Source: Alphaproteobacteria bacterium
GTDB taxonomy: Bacteria > Pseudomonadota > Alphaproteobacteria > Caulobacterales > Hyphomonadaceae
Length of the DNA stretch: 64,000 nucleotides
Direction: 5' to 3'
Assembly: GCA_018222605.1 (NCBI GenBank)
Contig: JAAEZZ010000007.1
Coordinates: 160,522-224,521, forward strand
Below are positions 8,305 through 17,805 of the stretch, in pieces (position 1 is the stretch's first letter; every line of letters begins with the position of its first letter). The notes beneath the pieces were generated by a model. That model was not told the origin of the DNA, did no database searches, and saw nothing but the letters and a program-made list of their open reading frames with translations. Position numbers and translations under genes: made by a program.

Positions 8305-10029
8305 TCAGTAGCGCCAGCTTGTCAGGTCAGCACCTTCGGGGGCGGCATCCTCAATCCGTTTGAGAATCTTCGGAACATACATCCAGTTGTAACGAAGTCT
8401 CGAAATGGCGTTCGGCAGATCTGGATCGCCGTTCCAGCAATGTTCATCACGGTCACCATAGGTGACTTCCCCCTGATAGGGCGGGTCTGTCTTGTTCAGG
8501 AAGTCTTCCATCAGATAGACGGCATTGTTGAGATAAAAATTGTCCATGTCACCGGTATAGATGTGGATCTTGCCCTGAAGTTTCGGGCCGAGTTCCTGCC
8601 AGTCGCGCTCCAGGATGTAGCGAAGGTCATAGTTTTCGCGCCAGTATTCGGCGACCTCGGGATTTATCTCGCCTGTACGCTTGTCCCAAATACGTTGTGG
8701 ATAGCCATCTTCGCCATTCGGGGAATAGACGGCTTCCCAGATATCCCATTGCTGACCGGAGCGGGTCTTGTCACCGAGGACGAGTTCCCAGCGATTCTCC
8801 ATTTCGACCGTATAGGGAATATGGCCGAGATAGTTGCGTTTGCCAGGTTTATCGACCTTGCCGAACGGGCCTTCATAATAATAGGCGTTGTCTTCTTCAT
8901 AGATGTTGGTGACCATCATCTGGCGGAAGTCGATCGGGTCCGGGCAGGCTGCGAAGGCACCATTATATTCTTCGGGGTATTTCACCTGAACGGCCAGGGC
9001 CTCCCAGCCGCCGGTGGAGCCGCCATAGACGAAACGGGACCAGCCTTCGCCAAGGCCGCGGAATTCCTTCTCGAGGGCCGGGACGAATTCGTAAGTGATG
9101 GCATCGCCATAGGGGCCGATATTGGCCGAGTTCACAGCGTAGCTGTCATCATAATACGGGTTGGAGTGGTCGATCTCCACGATCAGCATGCGTGGGAAGT
9201 CATCCGACGTCCACTTTTTGTAGAAGTCATAAGCTTCCTGCTGTTCGATGCGGTTATAGCACGGCTCGTCAAAGCGTTCGCTGTAGACACACTCCAGGTC
9301 TTCATCCGGCGGGCTGGTGCGGAAGCCGCCAAAGTCTGCCGGGAAGTGGCCATGGAAGATGACCAGCGGATATTCGGCTTCCGGATGGTCATCAAAGCCT
9401 TCCGGCACGAGTACGTGGCCGCGAATGAACACATCCGTGCCCCAGAATTCCGACAGCTTTTCGCTGCGCATCTTGAAGTGACGGATATATTTGGTGTCTT
9501 CCGGCTCCTCGATATCGGGAAGAACCGAATCGAGTGTGATATCGATCATCTTCTTGCCATCAGGATTAAAGCTGACCTTTTTCGGCGCGCTGATGACATT
9601 GCCGGGCTCAAGCCGCCAGTTCTGGCCCGCGCCGCGTGCGGCCGGCAGCTTCACGGTCTTGCCATTGGATAGGTTGAAGGTGTCGTATTTATGCAGGACA
9701 GCCTGAACATAATAGTCGCCAGCCGGAACATCATCCATGTCGATGGCCGGGAAGCCCAGCGTGCCGCTGCCGATCTTGACGCTGGAGCCAGGCTTCATGC
9801 CGTCTACGGTGACGCCGAAAATCTGCGGCGCATCATAGGATTGCTTCACCTGGAAGCGGGGCTCTGTCTCGCCATCGGGCGTAATGATGAGAATGACACG
9901 TCCGTCCTGGGCTTCTTTTACAGCCTGCTTTGACAGATCAATCTTGAATGTGTCTGCGTGTGCCGGGGCATTCAGTGCACCAAGCATTGCTGCAATGCTG
10001 GCTGCGCCCGCGAGTGTTTTCCTGATCAC
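8305..10029 (-). CDS. Exported alpha/beta hydrolase (esterase-like)
   Basis: Predicted periplasmic serine hydrolase of 574 aa with an N-terminal Sec signal (first ~25 residues, ending AHA). Residues ~30-200 look like a beta-rich accessory domain; the catalytic domain follows, with VIFHGHFP as the likely oxyanion region and the nucleophile elbow GGSTGG near residue 338. The acid may lie in TGDMDNFY and the His in DRDEHCW near the C terminus. It starts with GTG at 10029, preceded by AGAGG. It resembles proteins annotated as putative esterases, without a close characterised relative that I recognise. It is divergent from the TonB receptor and upstream of three peptidases, which fits scavenging of esters or peptides. 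Confidence 0.8.
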   Translation of the reverse strand: MIRKTLAGAASIAAMLGALNAPAHADTFKIDLSKQAVKEAQDGRVILIITPDGETEPRFQVKQSYDAPQIFGVTVDGMKPGSSVKIGSGTLGFPAIDMDDVPAGDYYVQAVLHKYDTFNLSNGKTVKLPAARGAGQNWRLEPGNVISAPKKVSFNPDGKKMIDITLDSVLPDIEEPEDTKYIRHFKMRSEKLSEFWGTDVFIRGHVLVPEGFDDHPEAEYPLVIFHGHFPADFGGFRTSPPDEDLECVYSERFDEPCYNRIEQQEAYDFYKKWTSDDFPRMLIVEIDHSNPYYDDSYAVNSANIGPYGDAITYEFVPALEKEFRGLGEGWSRFVYGGSTGGWEALAVQVKYPEEYNGAFAACPDPIDFRQMMVTNIYEEDNAYYYEGPFGKVDKPGKRNYLGHIPYTVEMENRWELVLGDKTRSGQQWDIWEAVYSPNGEDGYPQRIWDKRTGEINPEVAEYWRENYDLRYILERDWQELGPKLQGKIHIYTGDMDNFYLNNAVYLMEDFLNKTDPPYQGEVTYGDRDEHCWNGDPDLPNAISRLRYNWMYVPKILKRIEDAAPEGADLTSWRY

Positions 10030-10379
10030 GATATTCCTCTCCTGGTCCTTGGAACCTTTCTGAGCGAAGCAGAATGCGTTCCCTCAGCCCTTGCGCGAAT
10101 GTACATGGATGTAAGGGCGATCTGTCAATGAAAAAAAGTACGCAATTCGACCATTGTTTCAAAAACGTGCGCTATGCGGACGCTTTTAACTTCCCTGACC
10201 GTCGTTTGGTCAGGGCTGATTAAAACTTGTACTCCTGCAGTAGAATATGAGGATATATAAAAAAGCCGGCCAAATATGACGTTTTGTCTATTGACTTCTG
10301 AGGCAACAATGTTGTGAAGCTGTCTATGCGATAAAAATACGATATACGAACAAAGTTCGCAAATAGCACAAAGATAGCC
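10030..10379. promoter_or_regulatory. Divergent control region between hydrolase and TonB receptor genes
   Basis: 350 bases without a gene, clearly more AT-rich than the flanks. It contains a perfect 8-bp hairpin CCCTGACC/GGTCAGGG with a 7-nt loop (10193-10215), a TTGACT hexamer at 10291-10296 that could be a -35 element, and an inverted repeat CGAAC-AAA-GTTCG (10347-10359) just ahead of the receptor start. No convincing -10 box could be paired with the hexamer. The nearby IclR regulator is the natural candidate to bind here (inference). Confidence 0.5.
10347..10359 (+). promoter_or_regulatory. Inverted repeat CGAAC-N3-GTTCG, candidate regulator site
   Basis: Five-base perfect arms around AAA, extending to seven bases with one mismatch. 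It lies about 20-30 nt before the TonB receptor start. The position suits an operator, possibly for the IclR-family protein at 13650. This rests on symmetry and location alone. Confidence 0.3.
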
Positions 10380-10391
10380 ATGGGGGTCATC

Positions 10392-13382
10392 ATGCCTACA
10401 AGAAGTTTAAACGGGTCGCTCAAGAGCAGGCCGCGTCCAGCGCGCGTCTTCATGCTGGGGGTGGCCATGGCGCCGCTCGCAGCCATGCTGGGCGCCGCAA
10501 GTCTGAGCGCCTCAGCGCAGGAAGACGTTGAGGAAAGCAAGGTTGAAGAAACCATCATCGTGACGGGGTCACGTATCGCAAACGCCAATCTGATGTCGCC
10601 GAGCCCGGTGACGACGGTAGGCGCTGAGCAGATCCAGGCGCGTGGTACGGTTCGCGTCGAAGACATGCTGAACACGCTGCCGCAGGTTTCTCCGTCAGAG
10701 GGATCCGGCCGGGCCAACGAAGCCGCCGGGACGGCGAACGTTGATTTGCGTGGTCTCGGCGCAGAGCGGACACTGGTGCTGGTCGACGGTCGCCGGATGC
10801 CTTATGGCTCTCCGATTTCCGCACCGGCTGACCTGAACCAGATCCCGTCCATGCTTGTCGAGCGGGTTGAGGTTCTGACCGGTGGTGCCTCTGCCGTGTA
10901 CGGCGCAGACGCTGTGGCGGGTGTTGTCAACTTCATCATGAAGGATGACTTCGAAGGCGTCATGATCGACACGCAGGTCGGCGCATTCCAGACCGGCAAC
11001 AGCAATGACATGCTGGAAAGAACGCTGAACAACGCCAACCAGCCCGTGCCTGGCTCCACGATGGATGGGGAATCTGTCGATGTGAACCTCGTCTTTGGCA
11101 TGAATGGCGATAATGGCCGCGGCAACATCACTGGTTACTTCAACTGGAAGAAACAGAATGAAGTGCTGCAGGGTGAGCGTATCAGCAGCGCCTGTGCCCT
11201 GGGTTACAGCGACGGCATGTTCTCTTGTGGCGGTTCTGGCACAACCTTCCCGGGCCAGTTCACCAGTCTGGGCGGAGGGGCAGCGCCCTTCTCCTTTACG
11301 CTGGCAGATGATGGTGGCATCCGCGACTATGATCCATCCACAGACACCTACAACTACGCGCCGCTGAACCACTTCATCCGTCCGAACGAGCGGTATTCCT
11401 TCGGTGCGATGGGGCATTATGATGTGAGCGACAAGATGGAGCTGTACGGCTCTTTTGCCTTCACGAACGATGTCACCACGGCTCAGATCGCCCCGTCAGG
11501 TAACTTCCTGCAGACCGATACGATCAATTGTGACAACCCGCTTCTCTCAGCCGAGCAGCTGCAGACGATCTGTCTCGATAATGGTGTTGACCCGAATGCA
11601 GCCGATCTGGCGGACCGGAATGCCACGCTGTATATCGGTCGCCGGAACGTGGAAGGTGGCGGTCGCCGCAACGAGATCGAGCATACGTCCTATCGCGTCG
11701 TTGGTGGGTTCCGCGGTGATCTGGACGATGTCTGGTCTTATGATGTCTTCGGCCAGTATGCGAAAGTTTCGTATTCCGACTCAGCGGAGAACTTCTTTAA
11801 CCTGGACAAACTGCGTAATGCCCTTGAAGTGCGGATCGATCCGGACACGGGCGAGGCGGCCTGCCAGGTTGCGATTGACGGTACTGATCCGAGTTGTGCC
11901 CCTTACAACGTGTTCGAGTTGGGTGGTGTGACCCAGGATGCCTTGGACTATATCCAGAGCCCTGGCTTCCGCGAAGGCGAAGTTACCCAGGAAATGTTCA
12001 GCGCTGTTCTGACGGGTGATATGACGCGCTATGGCATCAAGACGCCCTGGGCCGATACGGGTCTTCAGGCTGTGTTCGGTGCCGAGTATCGTGAGGAATA
12101 TCTTTCCCAGAAGAATGATGCCCTGACGCGCGAAGGCAAGCTGGGCACGGCTCGCCCGGATGTCGAAGGCGGTGTCAATGTCTATGAATTCTTCACCGAG
12201 GTTCAGCTGCCACTGGTCGAGAATCGTCCGGGTATTGATGAACTGGCTATCAATGGCGCCTATCGTTACTCCGACTATTACGAGACGACCGGCACGCAAA
12301 GCACCTACGCACTGGGGCTCACCTATGCGCCGGTGCCGGAATATCGCTTCCGGGCGCAGTTCCAGCGTGCGACCCGCTCCCCGAACCCGCTCGAGCTGTA
12401 TTCTCCGCAGTCTCCGTTCGAGTTCACCCTGCCGGCCAATGCAAACGGTCTGTATGATCCGTGTGCGGGAGCTAACCCGGCGCGGTCCGAGATTGAATGT
12501 GCTCGTACCGGCGTCACGGCTGCGCAGTATGGCAACATTGCCGACAACCCGGCAGCCCAGTTCCGCAACATCAGCGGTGGTAACCCGAATTTGGATGTGG
12601 AAAAATCCAACACATACACGTTCGGTGTTGTGGCGGCACCGAGCTTCGTGCCGGGCCTGAACCTGTCCATCGACTATTTCAACATTGAGGTTGAAGACTT
12701 CATCGGCAGCGTGCCGGAAGAGGAATCCCTGAACCAGTGTCTCACCACGGGCGACGAGTTCTTCTGTGGACTCATCAATCGCGGTGCCAATGGTACGTTG
12801 TGGGCGGGTGATGATGCCTATGTCATCGCCACCAAGCTGAACACGGGCTCTCTGAAAACGTCCGGTATTGACGTGTCGGCCAGCTATAATTTCGATGTTG
12901 GCACCTATGGCTCTGTTCGCGTCGACTATCTGGCAACCTTCCTGGATACGCTCGATAAAGAGCCGCTGCCGGGTCTGGATGTGATCGAATGTGCCGGTTA
13001 CTTTGCTTCGACGAACAGCTCCTGCGGTACGTCCAAGCCGAAGTACCGTCACAATTTGCCGGTCAGCTGGATGACGCCATGGGGTGATCTGACGGTTCGT
13101 GCCACCTGGCGCCATATCGGGTCTGTCGACCTGGTCGGTTCCAATGTGGACAATGTGAACACCGTGCTTGAAGCACGTGACTATCTGGACCTGTCCATGA
13201 AAGCCACAGTGCGTGAAGGTGTTGCACTGCGCTTTGGTGTAAACAATGTGTTCGATCGCAACCCGCCGGTCAGCACCAATGTCGGCTCTGCTGGTGGCTC
13301 TTTCGGCAATGGCAACACATTCCCGCAAGTATATGACGCACTCGGCCGTTATATGTTCGCAGGCGTGAATGTGACGTTCTAA
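10392..13382 (+). CDS. TonB-dependent outer membrane receptor
   Basis: Large outer membrane importer of 996 aa energised by TonB. An N-terminal signal peptide ends near SASAQ. A TonB-box-like segment (EETIIVTGSRI) follows. The plug domain spans about residues 50-190, with NVDLRGLG, LVLVDGRRMP and GGASAVYGADAVAGVVN, all typical of the family. The rest is a 22-strand beta-barrel ending in aromatic F. The ATG at 10392 has a GGGGGT Shine-Dalgarno 6 nt upstream, lying inside an alternative start at 10380. It faces four exported hydrolases and precedes an IclR gene, so peptides or hydrolysis products are the likely ligand (inference). A perfect terminator hairpin follows the stop. Confidence 0.95.
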   Translation: MPTRSLNGSLKSRPRPARVFMLGVAMAPLAAMLGAASLSASAQEDVEESKVEETIIVTGSRIANANLMSPSPVTTVGAEQIQARGTVRVEDMLNTLPQVSPSEGSGRANEAAGTANVDLRGLGAERTLVLVDGRRMPYGSPISAPADLNQIPSMLVERVEVLTGGASAVYGADAVAGVVNFIMKDDFEGVMIDTQVGAFQTGNSNDMLERTLNNANQPVPGSTMDGESVDVNLVFGMNGDNGRGNITGYFNWKKQNEVLQGERISSACALGYSDGMFSCGGSGTTFPGQFTSLGGGAAPFSFTLADDGGIRDYDPSTDTYNYAPLNHFIRPNERYSFGAMGHYDVSDKMELYGSFAFTNDVTTAQIAPSGNFLQTDTINCDNPLLSAEQLQTICLDNGVDPNAADLADRNATLYIGRRNVEGGGRRNEIEHTSYRVVGGFRGDLDDVWSYDVFGQYAKVSYSDSAENFFNLDKLRNALEVRIDPDTGEAACQVAIDGTDPSCAPYNVFELGGVTQDALDYIQSPGFREGEVTQEMFSAVLTGDMTRYGIKTPWADTGLQAVFGAEYREEYLSQKNDALTREGKLGTARPDVEGGVNVYEFFTEVQLPLVENRPGIDELAINGAYRYSDYYETTGTQSTYALGLTYAPVPEYRFRAQFQRATRSPNPLELYSPQSPFEFTLPANANGLYDPCAGANPARSEIECARTGVTAAQYGNIADNPAAQFRNISGGNPNLDVEKSNTYTFGVVAAPSFVPGLNLSIDYFNIEVEDFIGSVPEEESLNQCLTTGDEFFCGLINRGANGTLWAGDDAYVIATKLNTGSLKTSGIDVSASYNFDVGTYGSVRVDYLATFLDTLDKEPLPGLDVIECAGYFASTNSSCGTSKPKYRHNLPVSWMTPWGDLTVRATWRHIGSVDLVGSNVDNVNTVLEARDYLDLSMKATVREGVALRFGVNNVFDRNPPVSTNVGSAGGSFGNGNTFPQVYDALGRYMFAGVNVTF

Positions 13383-13414
13383 GTCTGGATGCGTCACTCG
13401 AATACCTAAAGGAG

Positions 13415-13445
13415 GGGGCGCTGTAATGGCGCCCCTTCATTTGTC
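13415..13445 (+). terminator. Rho-independent terminator of the TonB receptor gene
   Basis: GGGGCGC (13415-13421) and GCGCCCC (13429-13435) form a perfect 7-bp stem with a 7-nt loop, followed by TTCATTTGTCCTT. It begins 33 nt after the receptor stop. The rest of the gap up to 13649 shows no gene. Confidence 0.8.
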
Positions 13446-13649
13446 CTTATAAGGAAAGATGATCTGGTTTTCCGCGCGAATTTTGCTGAATGAGGCGAAA
13501 TAGTCTTTATCTTTCAATAGTCAGGCTGGTGTTAGAGCTTGCTAAAAGGTTCTGGATCAATAACATGAATTAATAGGGGAAGATCATGGCGCGATTGGCG
13601 CGGGATTGCATGACATGGCCTTCGGAGAAAATAAGGGACTTCAGGAAGA

Positions 13650-14486
13650 ATGCCGGACATGCCTTCTGACAGCAATTCAGACGAATTCGAAAAAACCGCT
13701 GTCGAAATACCCGAAGATAGTGACAGGGATTATGTGGCCACGCTTGCACGGGGCCTGGACGTGATCTGTTCATTTACGCGTTATACCCCTCGGATGACAC
13801 TCAGCGAAGTGGCCAAAGCGACTGGCATGACACGCGCATCTGCGCGGCGCATTCTGTTGACGCTGGTCAAGGAGGGCTATGCGGAGAAGACTGACCGCGT
13901 CTTCTCATTGCGGCCAAAAGTGTTGCAGCTCGGCTATTCCGCTCTGTCATCCGTTGGTATTCTGGATGTCGTGCAGCCGATCATGAACGAGCTGACACAG
14001 GCGACGCAGGAATCCATTTTTACGGCTGTTTTGACCGGGGATGATGTCACCTATCTGGCGCGGTCCACGCCGGACAGGGTCATGTCGGTCAGCTATAATG
14101 TCGGCAATCGTCTGCCAGCCTATGCCGTGTCGACCGGGCGTGTTCTACTGGCCTATGAATCTGACGAGGCCTTGGAGCAATATCTTGCCCGCGTGCAGCT
14201 GAAGCAGCATCGCCCCAACACGGTCAGCACGACGGTAAAGCTGCGTGAGACCATTCTTGAAACGCGTCAGCTCGGCTATTCGCTTGTGGACGAGGAGCTT
14301 GAGGCAGGCGTGCGGTCTCTTTCCGTGCCGATCCGCGACATGAATAACCGGGTTATTGCGGCGCTGAATGCCTGCTGTCCTTCTGTTCGGTTTACCGTGG
14401 ATGAAATGCGCAGCCAGCTGGTGCCAAAGCTTCTGGATGCCGCACTGCGGATCAATCGGTCATTCCTTACAGGCGCTGCGGGCTAG
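13650..14486 (+). CDS. IclR-family transcriptional regulator
   Basis: DNA-binding regulator of 278 aa. The N-terminal winged helix-turn-helix (about residues 28-90) contains LSEVAKATGMTRASARRIL. The C-terminal effector domain carries the family's GNRLPAYAVSTGRVLLA and a Cys-containing end (NACCPS). Its closest-looking relatives are the PcaR/PcaU/PobR group, which sense aromatic or dicarboxylic acids, but that assignment is tentative. Two in-frame ATGs (13650, 13659) share an AGGAAG element, so the start is uncertain by three codons. It stands downstream of the TonB receptor and may control that gene and the divergent hydrolases (inference from position). Confidence 0.92.
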   Translation: MPDMPSDSNSDEFEKTAVEIPEDSDRDYVATLARGLDVICSFTRYTPRMTLSEVAKATGMTRASARRILLTLVKEGYAEKTDRVFSLRPKVLQLGYSALSSVGILDVVQPIMNELTQATQESIFTAVLTGDDVTYLARSTPDRVMSVSYNVGNRLPAYAVSTGRVLLAYESDEALEQYLARVQLKQHRPNTVSTTVKLRETILETRQLGYSLVDEELEAGVRSLSVPIRDMNNRVIAALNACCPSVRFTVDEMRSQLVPKLLDAALRINRSFLTGAAG

Positions 14487-14571
14487 GCTTTTGCGCGACA
14501 TAAAGCGGCGGCTCCGGACTATTTATTCGCGCTGATGAGAGGCCTATCCTGCGCGGCGAAAGGCTGGCCCC

Positions 14572-15834
14572 ATGAAACCCAAGATACTCACGACGCTGAA
14601 GACCTATAGCTGGCCGGCTTTCATGTCCGACACATTTGCCGGCATGACCGTGGCGTTGGTGGCGATCCCGCTGAGCCTGGCCATCGCGATTGCATCGGGG
14701 GCCGACCCTGGCAAGGGTCTCATCACGGCCATCGTGGCAGGCTTTCTGGTCTCGCTGCTGGGCGGAAGCCGCGTGCAGATTGGCGGACCGACGGGCGCCT
14801 TTATCGTCGTCGTGTTCGGAGTGGTGGCGGCGCATGGCTATGACGGATTAGTGCTTGCGACCTTCATGGCCGGGTTGATCCTGATTGCGGCCGGTCTGAT
14901 GCGAGCGGGCAATCTGATAAGTTTCGTTCCGGAAGCTGTCGTTAACGGATTCACGATCGGTATCGCCATCATCATTGCGACCAGCCAGTTGAGCGATCTG
15001 TTCGGGCTGACGGTGCAGCATCTGCCGGCCGAGTTCTTTGCCAAGCTGAGTGCCTTGTGGAGTGCGCGGGAGACCTTCACGCCTTATGCCTTTGCGACAG
15101 GACTCGCCACCATGGTGCTGATCGTTCTGTTGCGCCGGATTGCGCCAAAGTTTCCGGGTCTGATCGTGGCGGTGGGAGTGACATCGGCGTTGGCCGCTCT
15201 GCTGAACCTGCCCGTTGATACGATTGGCAGCCGGTTTGGCGCGCTGCCCAGCCAGCTGCCGATGCCGCATGTGCCGAACTTCAGCGTGGATCGCGTGGTG
15301 GAGCTGTTGCCATCCGCGTTCGTGATTGCGTTTCTGGCCGGCGTTGAGTCCCTTCTCTCTGCCATGGTGGCAGACCGGATGACGGGGGGGAGTTATCGCC
15401 GCAACGCGGAGGTTCTGGCGCAGGGCTTTGCCAATATCGGCTCATCGCTGTTTGGCGGCATGCCAGCCACGGGCGCCATCGCGCGCACGGCGACCAATGT
15501 GAATGCCGGAGGCAAGACGCCGGTCGCGGGTATGGTGCATGCCGTGACGATCCTACTGGCCATGATGCTGGCGGCGCCGCTGGCGGGGTATCTGGCCATG
15601 CCTGCACTCGCGGGCCTGTTGCTGTTGACCGCATGGAACATGAGCGAGCCGCACAAATGGCGCAGCTATCTTTCCATGCGCAAGGCAGATCTGGCGCTGA
15701 TGCTGATCACGCTGGTGCTGACCGTTGTGGCGGATTTGACGATTGCCATCGGCGTAGGCGTGTCGCTGGGCCTGGCGATCCGTTTGCAGCGGCGTCATGT
15801 GCCGCCCGCCGACTGGGAAGAACCGCACCGCTAG
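14572..15834 (+). CDS. SulP-family anion transporter lacking a STAS domain
   Basis: Inner membrane SLC26/SulP permease, 420 aa. The transport core appears complete: N-terminal DTFAGMTVALVAIPLSLA, the substrate-region GGSRVQIGGPTGAFIVVV, and roughly 12-14 hydrophobic segments to about residue 410. The protein then ends after a short basic tail, so the cytoplasmic STAS domain found in most SulP proteins is absent. The stop is clean, with no frameshifted STAS remnant before the convergent lpxL gene at 15854. The substrate could be sulfate, bicarbonate or a dicarboxylate; sequence alone does not decide. AAAGG lies 8 nt before the start. Confidence 0.9.
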   Translation: MKPKILTTLKTYSWPAFMSDTFAGMTVALVAIPLSLAIAIASGADPGKGLITAIVAGFLVSLLGGSRVQIGGPTGAFIVVVFGVVAAHGYDGLVLATFMAGLILIAAGLMRAGNLISFVPEAVVNGFTIGIAIIIATSQLSDLFGLTVQHLPAEFFAKLSALWSARETFTPYAFATGLATMVLIVLLRRIAPKFPGLIVAVGVTSALAALLNLPVDTIGSRFGALPSQLPMPHVPNFSVDRVVELLPSAFVIAFLAGVESLLSAMVADRMTGGSYRRNAEVLAQGFANIGSSLFGGMPATGAIARTATNVNAGGKTPVAGMVHAVTILLAMMLAAPLAGYLAMPALAGLLLLTAWNMSEPHKWRSYLSMRKADLALMLITLVLTVVADLTIAIGVGVSLGLAIRLQRRHVPPADWEEPHR

Positions 15835-15853
15835 CGCGGGCAACCCGACAGGA

Positions 15854-16813
15854 TCAGGTGATGCCGGCTTTCTTCCAGGCGTCCTTGGGCCAGCGGCGGT
15901 GTTGCCAGAACCATTGACCGGGCGCCTTGCGAACGTGTTCTTCAATGAAGGCATTGATCCGCAGCACGCTGTTGCGAATATCCGCATCGGGATTTCCGGT
16001 ATTTTCCGGCACAAAGGGCTCATGGAATTCCACGCGGAAGCGGGCCGGGCCGGTACGTTCTGTCGAGACAGGCACGATGGGCACACCATATTTCAGCGCG
16101 AGACGCGTCGGGCCGGGGGCGGTCATGGCCTCATGACCGAACAGGGGCACGGAAATGCCCTCATTGAATTTCTGGTCATTCATCAGCGCGACTGGTGCAC
16201 CGCGGGAAAGGGCGCGCATCAACTCCCGCGTGCCAATGCCCTTAGGTGCATTGACTGTGGTGCCATAATCATGGCGCAGCTCGGCAATGCGGCGGTCAAT
16301 ATGCGGATTGTTCAGGGCGCGGTAGGTCATCACCGCATCGGGAATGCGCTGGGTGATCGTGGCGGGCATGATCTCCCAGTTCGCGAAATGGCCGGAGATG
16401 AAGACCGCGCCCTTCTTGCTGTCGCGGATCCGGTCGAGGATGTCCAGGCCGACAATCTCCACGCGGCCGGATGTGTACGGATCGATGGAGGGCAGGTGCG
16501 GCAACTCGCCCGCAGTGCGTCCGGCGCTTTCCCAGCAGGCCATCGCGGTGTCGTGAATTTTCTGTTCAGACCAGTCCGGGAAAGCCAGTTTCAGATTGCG
16601 CAGCGTCGTCTTGTGCTGTGACAGGCGCGGGCCGATCTTCTTCAGCAGCCAGCCGCCGAAATCGGAGGCCTTGTCCGGCCCCAGCATTTTCATGGGACCC
16701 CAATAGATCAGATCCCACGCAATCGTTTCCAGCCGCCACTGCACGCGCTGCCAGAAACTGGCGCGGTTATCGATATCCTTCGGGCGGACATAGCTGGGAG
16801 ACGAGTCAGGCAT
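15854..16813 (-). CDS. lpxL: Lipid A late acyltransferase (LpxL/HtrB family)
   Basis: Inner membrane enzyme that adds a secondary acyl chain to Kdo-lipid A, 319 aa. The HxxxxE catalytic pair is visible in SGHFANWE near residue 145. A hydrophobic N-terminal stretch (about residues 28-45) anchors it. It is the last gene of a four-gene envelope operon, starting 2 nt after the lpxK stop. The family is confident; LpxL versus LpxM is not resolvable by eye. Confidence 0.9.
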   Translation of the reverse strand: MPDSSPSYVRPKDIDNRASFWQRVQWRLETIAWDLIYWGPMKMLGPDKASDFGGWLLKKIGPRLSQHKTTLRNLKLAFPDWSEQKIHDTAMACWESAGRTAGELPHLPSIDPYTSGRVEIVGLDILDRIRDSKKGAVFISGHFANWEIMPATITQRIPDAVMTYRALNNPHIDRRIAELRHDYGTTVNAPKGIGTRELMRALSRGAPVALMNDQKFNEGISVPLFGHEAMTAPGPTRLALKYGVPIVPVSTERTGPARFRVEFHEPFVPENTGNPDADIRNSVLRINAFIEEHVRKAPGQWFWQHRRWPKDAWKKAGIT

Positions 16814-16815
16814 GG

Positions 16816-17805
16816 TCAGAGAGAGTTGAGAACCGGTGAGAGAAGTTCGTCAAGGCGTTCAGGCTGGTCAAACTGAGCTTTGACGGGAAAGTCGAGGATG
16901 CCGTCGCGCTGTGCTGCGGACAGGCGCGCATGGTCTTTCGTCGTGGTGATCAGCTGGGCCTGATAGTCCGCTGCCAGGCGGCGCAGGTAGGTCATGTCAC
17001 TGGCGCTGTAGGTATGATGATCGGGATAGCCGACGGCGTCGCGGACATCGCCGCCATGCTGCTTCAGACTATCAAAGAATTTGGTGGGGCGGCCAATGCC
17101 GGCAAAGGCCACCAGCGGCCCGGAGGGCGGAGGGGCTGATGGCACAAGTTTCGCGCGCAGCACGAGCAGGCCGGAGGCGACGACTTGTGGCGGCATTTCT
17201 CCATCTCCCATCAGGATCACTGCGTCAGCGCGGCCAAGGCCATCGGCGATGGGTTCGCGCAGCGGCCCCTTGGGCAGGACATGGCCATTGCCGAATGGCG
17301 CGGCGGCATCAATCACGATGAAGGACAGGGTCTTCTTTATGCTGGGGTTCTGGTGACCGTCATCCATGACAACCGCTGCGACATGATCCGTCGCCATGGC
17401 CCGAACAGCGGCTGGGCGGTCTGCGCCGATCCAGCTTTCGCCGGACTGGGAGAGTTGCAGCGGTTCGTCTCCACACATCGCGGCTGTATGCCGGGCAGGA
17501 TCCACTCTCAGTGGACCGCGTTCCGATCCGCCATAGCCGCGGGACAGGCTGGCGGTGCGGATTCCCTTCTGCAGCAGGCGCTGCCGGATGGCTTCAACCA
17601 CAGGCGTCTTGCCGACGCCGCCCGTTGTCAGATTGCCGATACAGATGACCGGGATTTCAGGCGTCTCGGGCGTTGCGCGTGCCAGCTTACGGCGAATGCC
17701 CCAAGTATAGAGGGCGGCAAGCGGTGTCAGCAGGGCACGGGTCAGCGGGGCGGCTTCGCGGGATTTCGGGTCCAGCCCGGCTGACCAGAAGTGCGGGGCC
17801 TTCAT
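16816..17805 (-). CDS. lpxK: Tetraacyldisaccharide 4'-kinase
   Basis: Phosphorylates the 4' position of the lipid A disaccharide at the cytoplasmic face of the inner membrane. 329 aa, the usual length. The Walker A motif GNLTTGGVGKTP lies at residues 57-68, followed by the family's SRGYGGSERGP and DDGHQNPSI. A membrane-associated helix lies in the first 40 residues. Its ATG overlaps the waaA stop by four bases (ATGA), indicating translational coupling. Assignment is secure. Confidence 0.96.
   Translation of the reverse strand: MKAPHFWSAGLDPKSREAAPLTRALLTPLAALYTWGIRRKLARATPETPEIPVICIGNLTTGGVGKTPVVEAIRQRLLQKGIRTASLSRGYGGSERGPLRVDPARHTAAMCGDEPLQLSQSGESWIGADRPAAVRAMATDHVAAVVMDDGHQNPSIKKTLSFIVIDAAAPFGNGHVLPKGPLREPIADGLGRADAVILMGDGEMPPQVVASGLLVLRAKLVPSAPPPSGPLVAFAGIGRPTKFFDSLKQHGGDVRDAVGYPDHHTYSASDMTYLRRLAADYQAQLITTTKDHARLSAAQRDGILDFPVKAQFDQPERLDELLSPVLNSL

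Noticed and set aside
8287..9672. 461-codon open frame antisense to the exported hydrolase
   Set aside because: Mirror frame of a gene with signal peptide and nucleophile elbow.
11781..13397. 538-codon open frame antisense to the TonB receptor
   Set aside because: The receptor on the other strand has full family signatures; the antisense translation is His/Ile/Arg-rich without domains.
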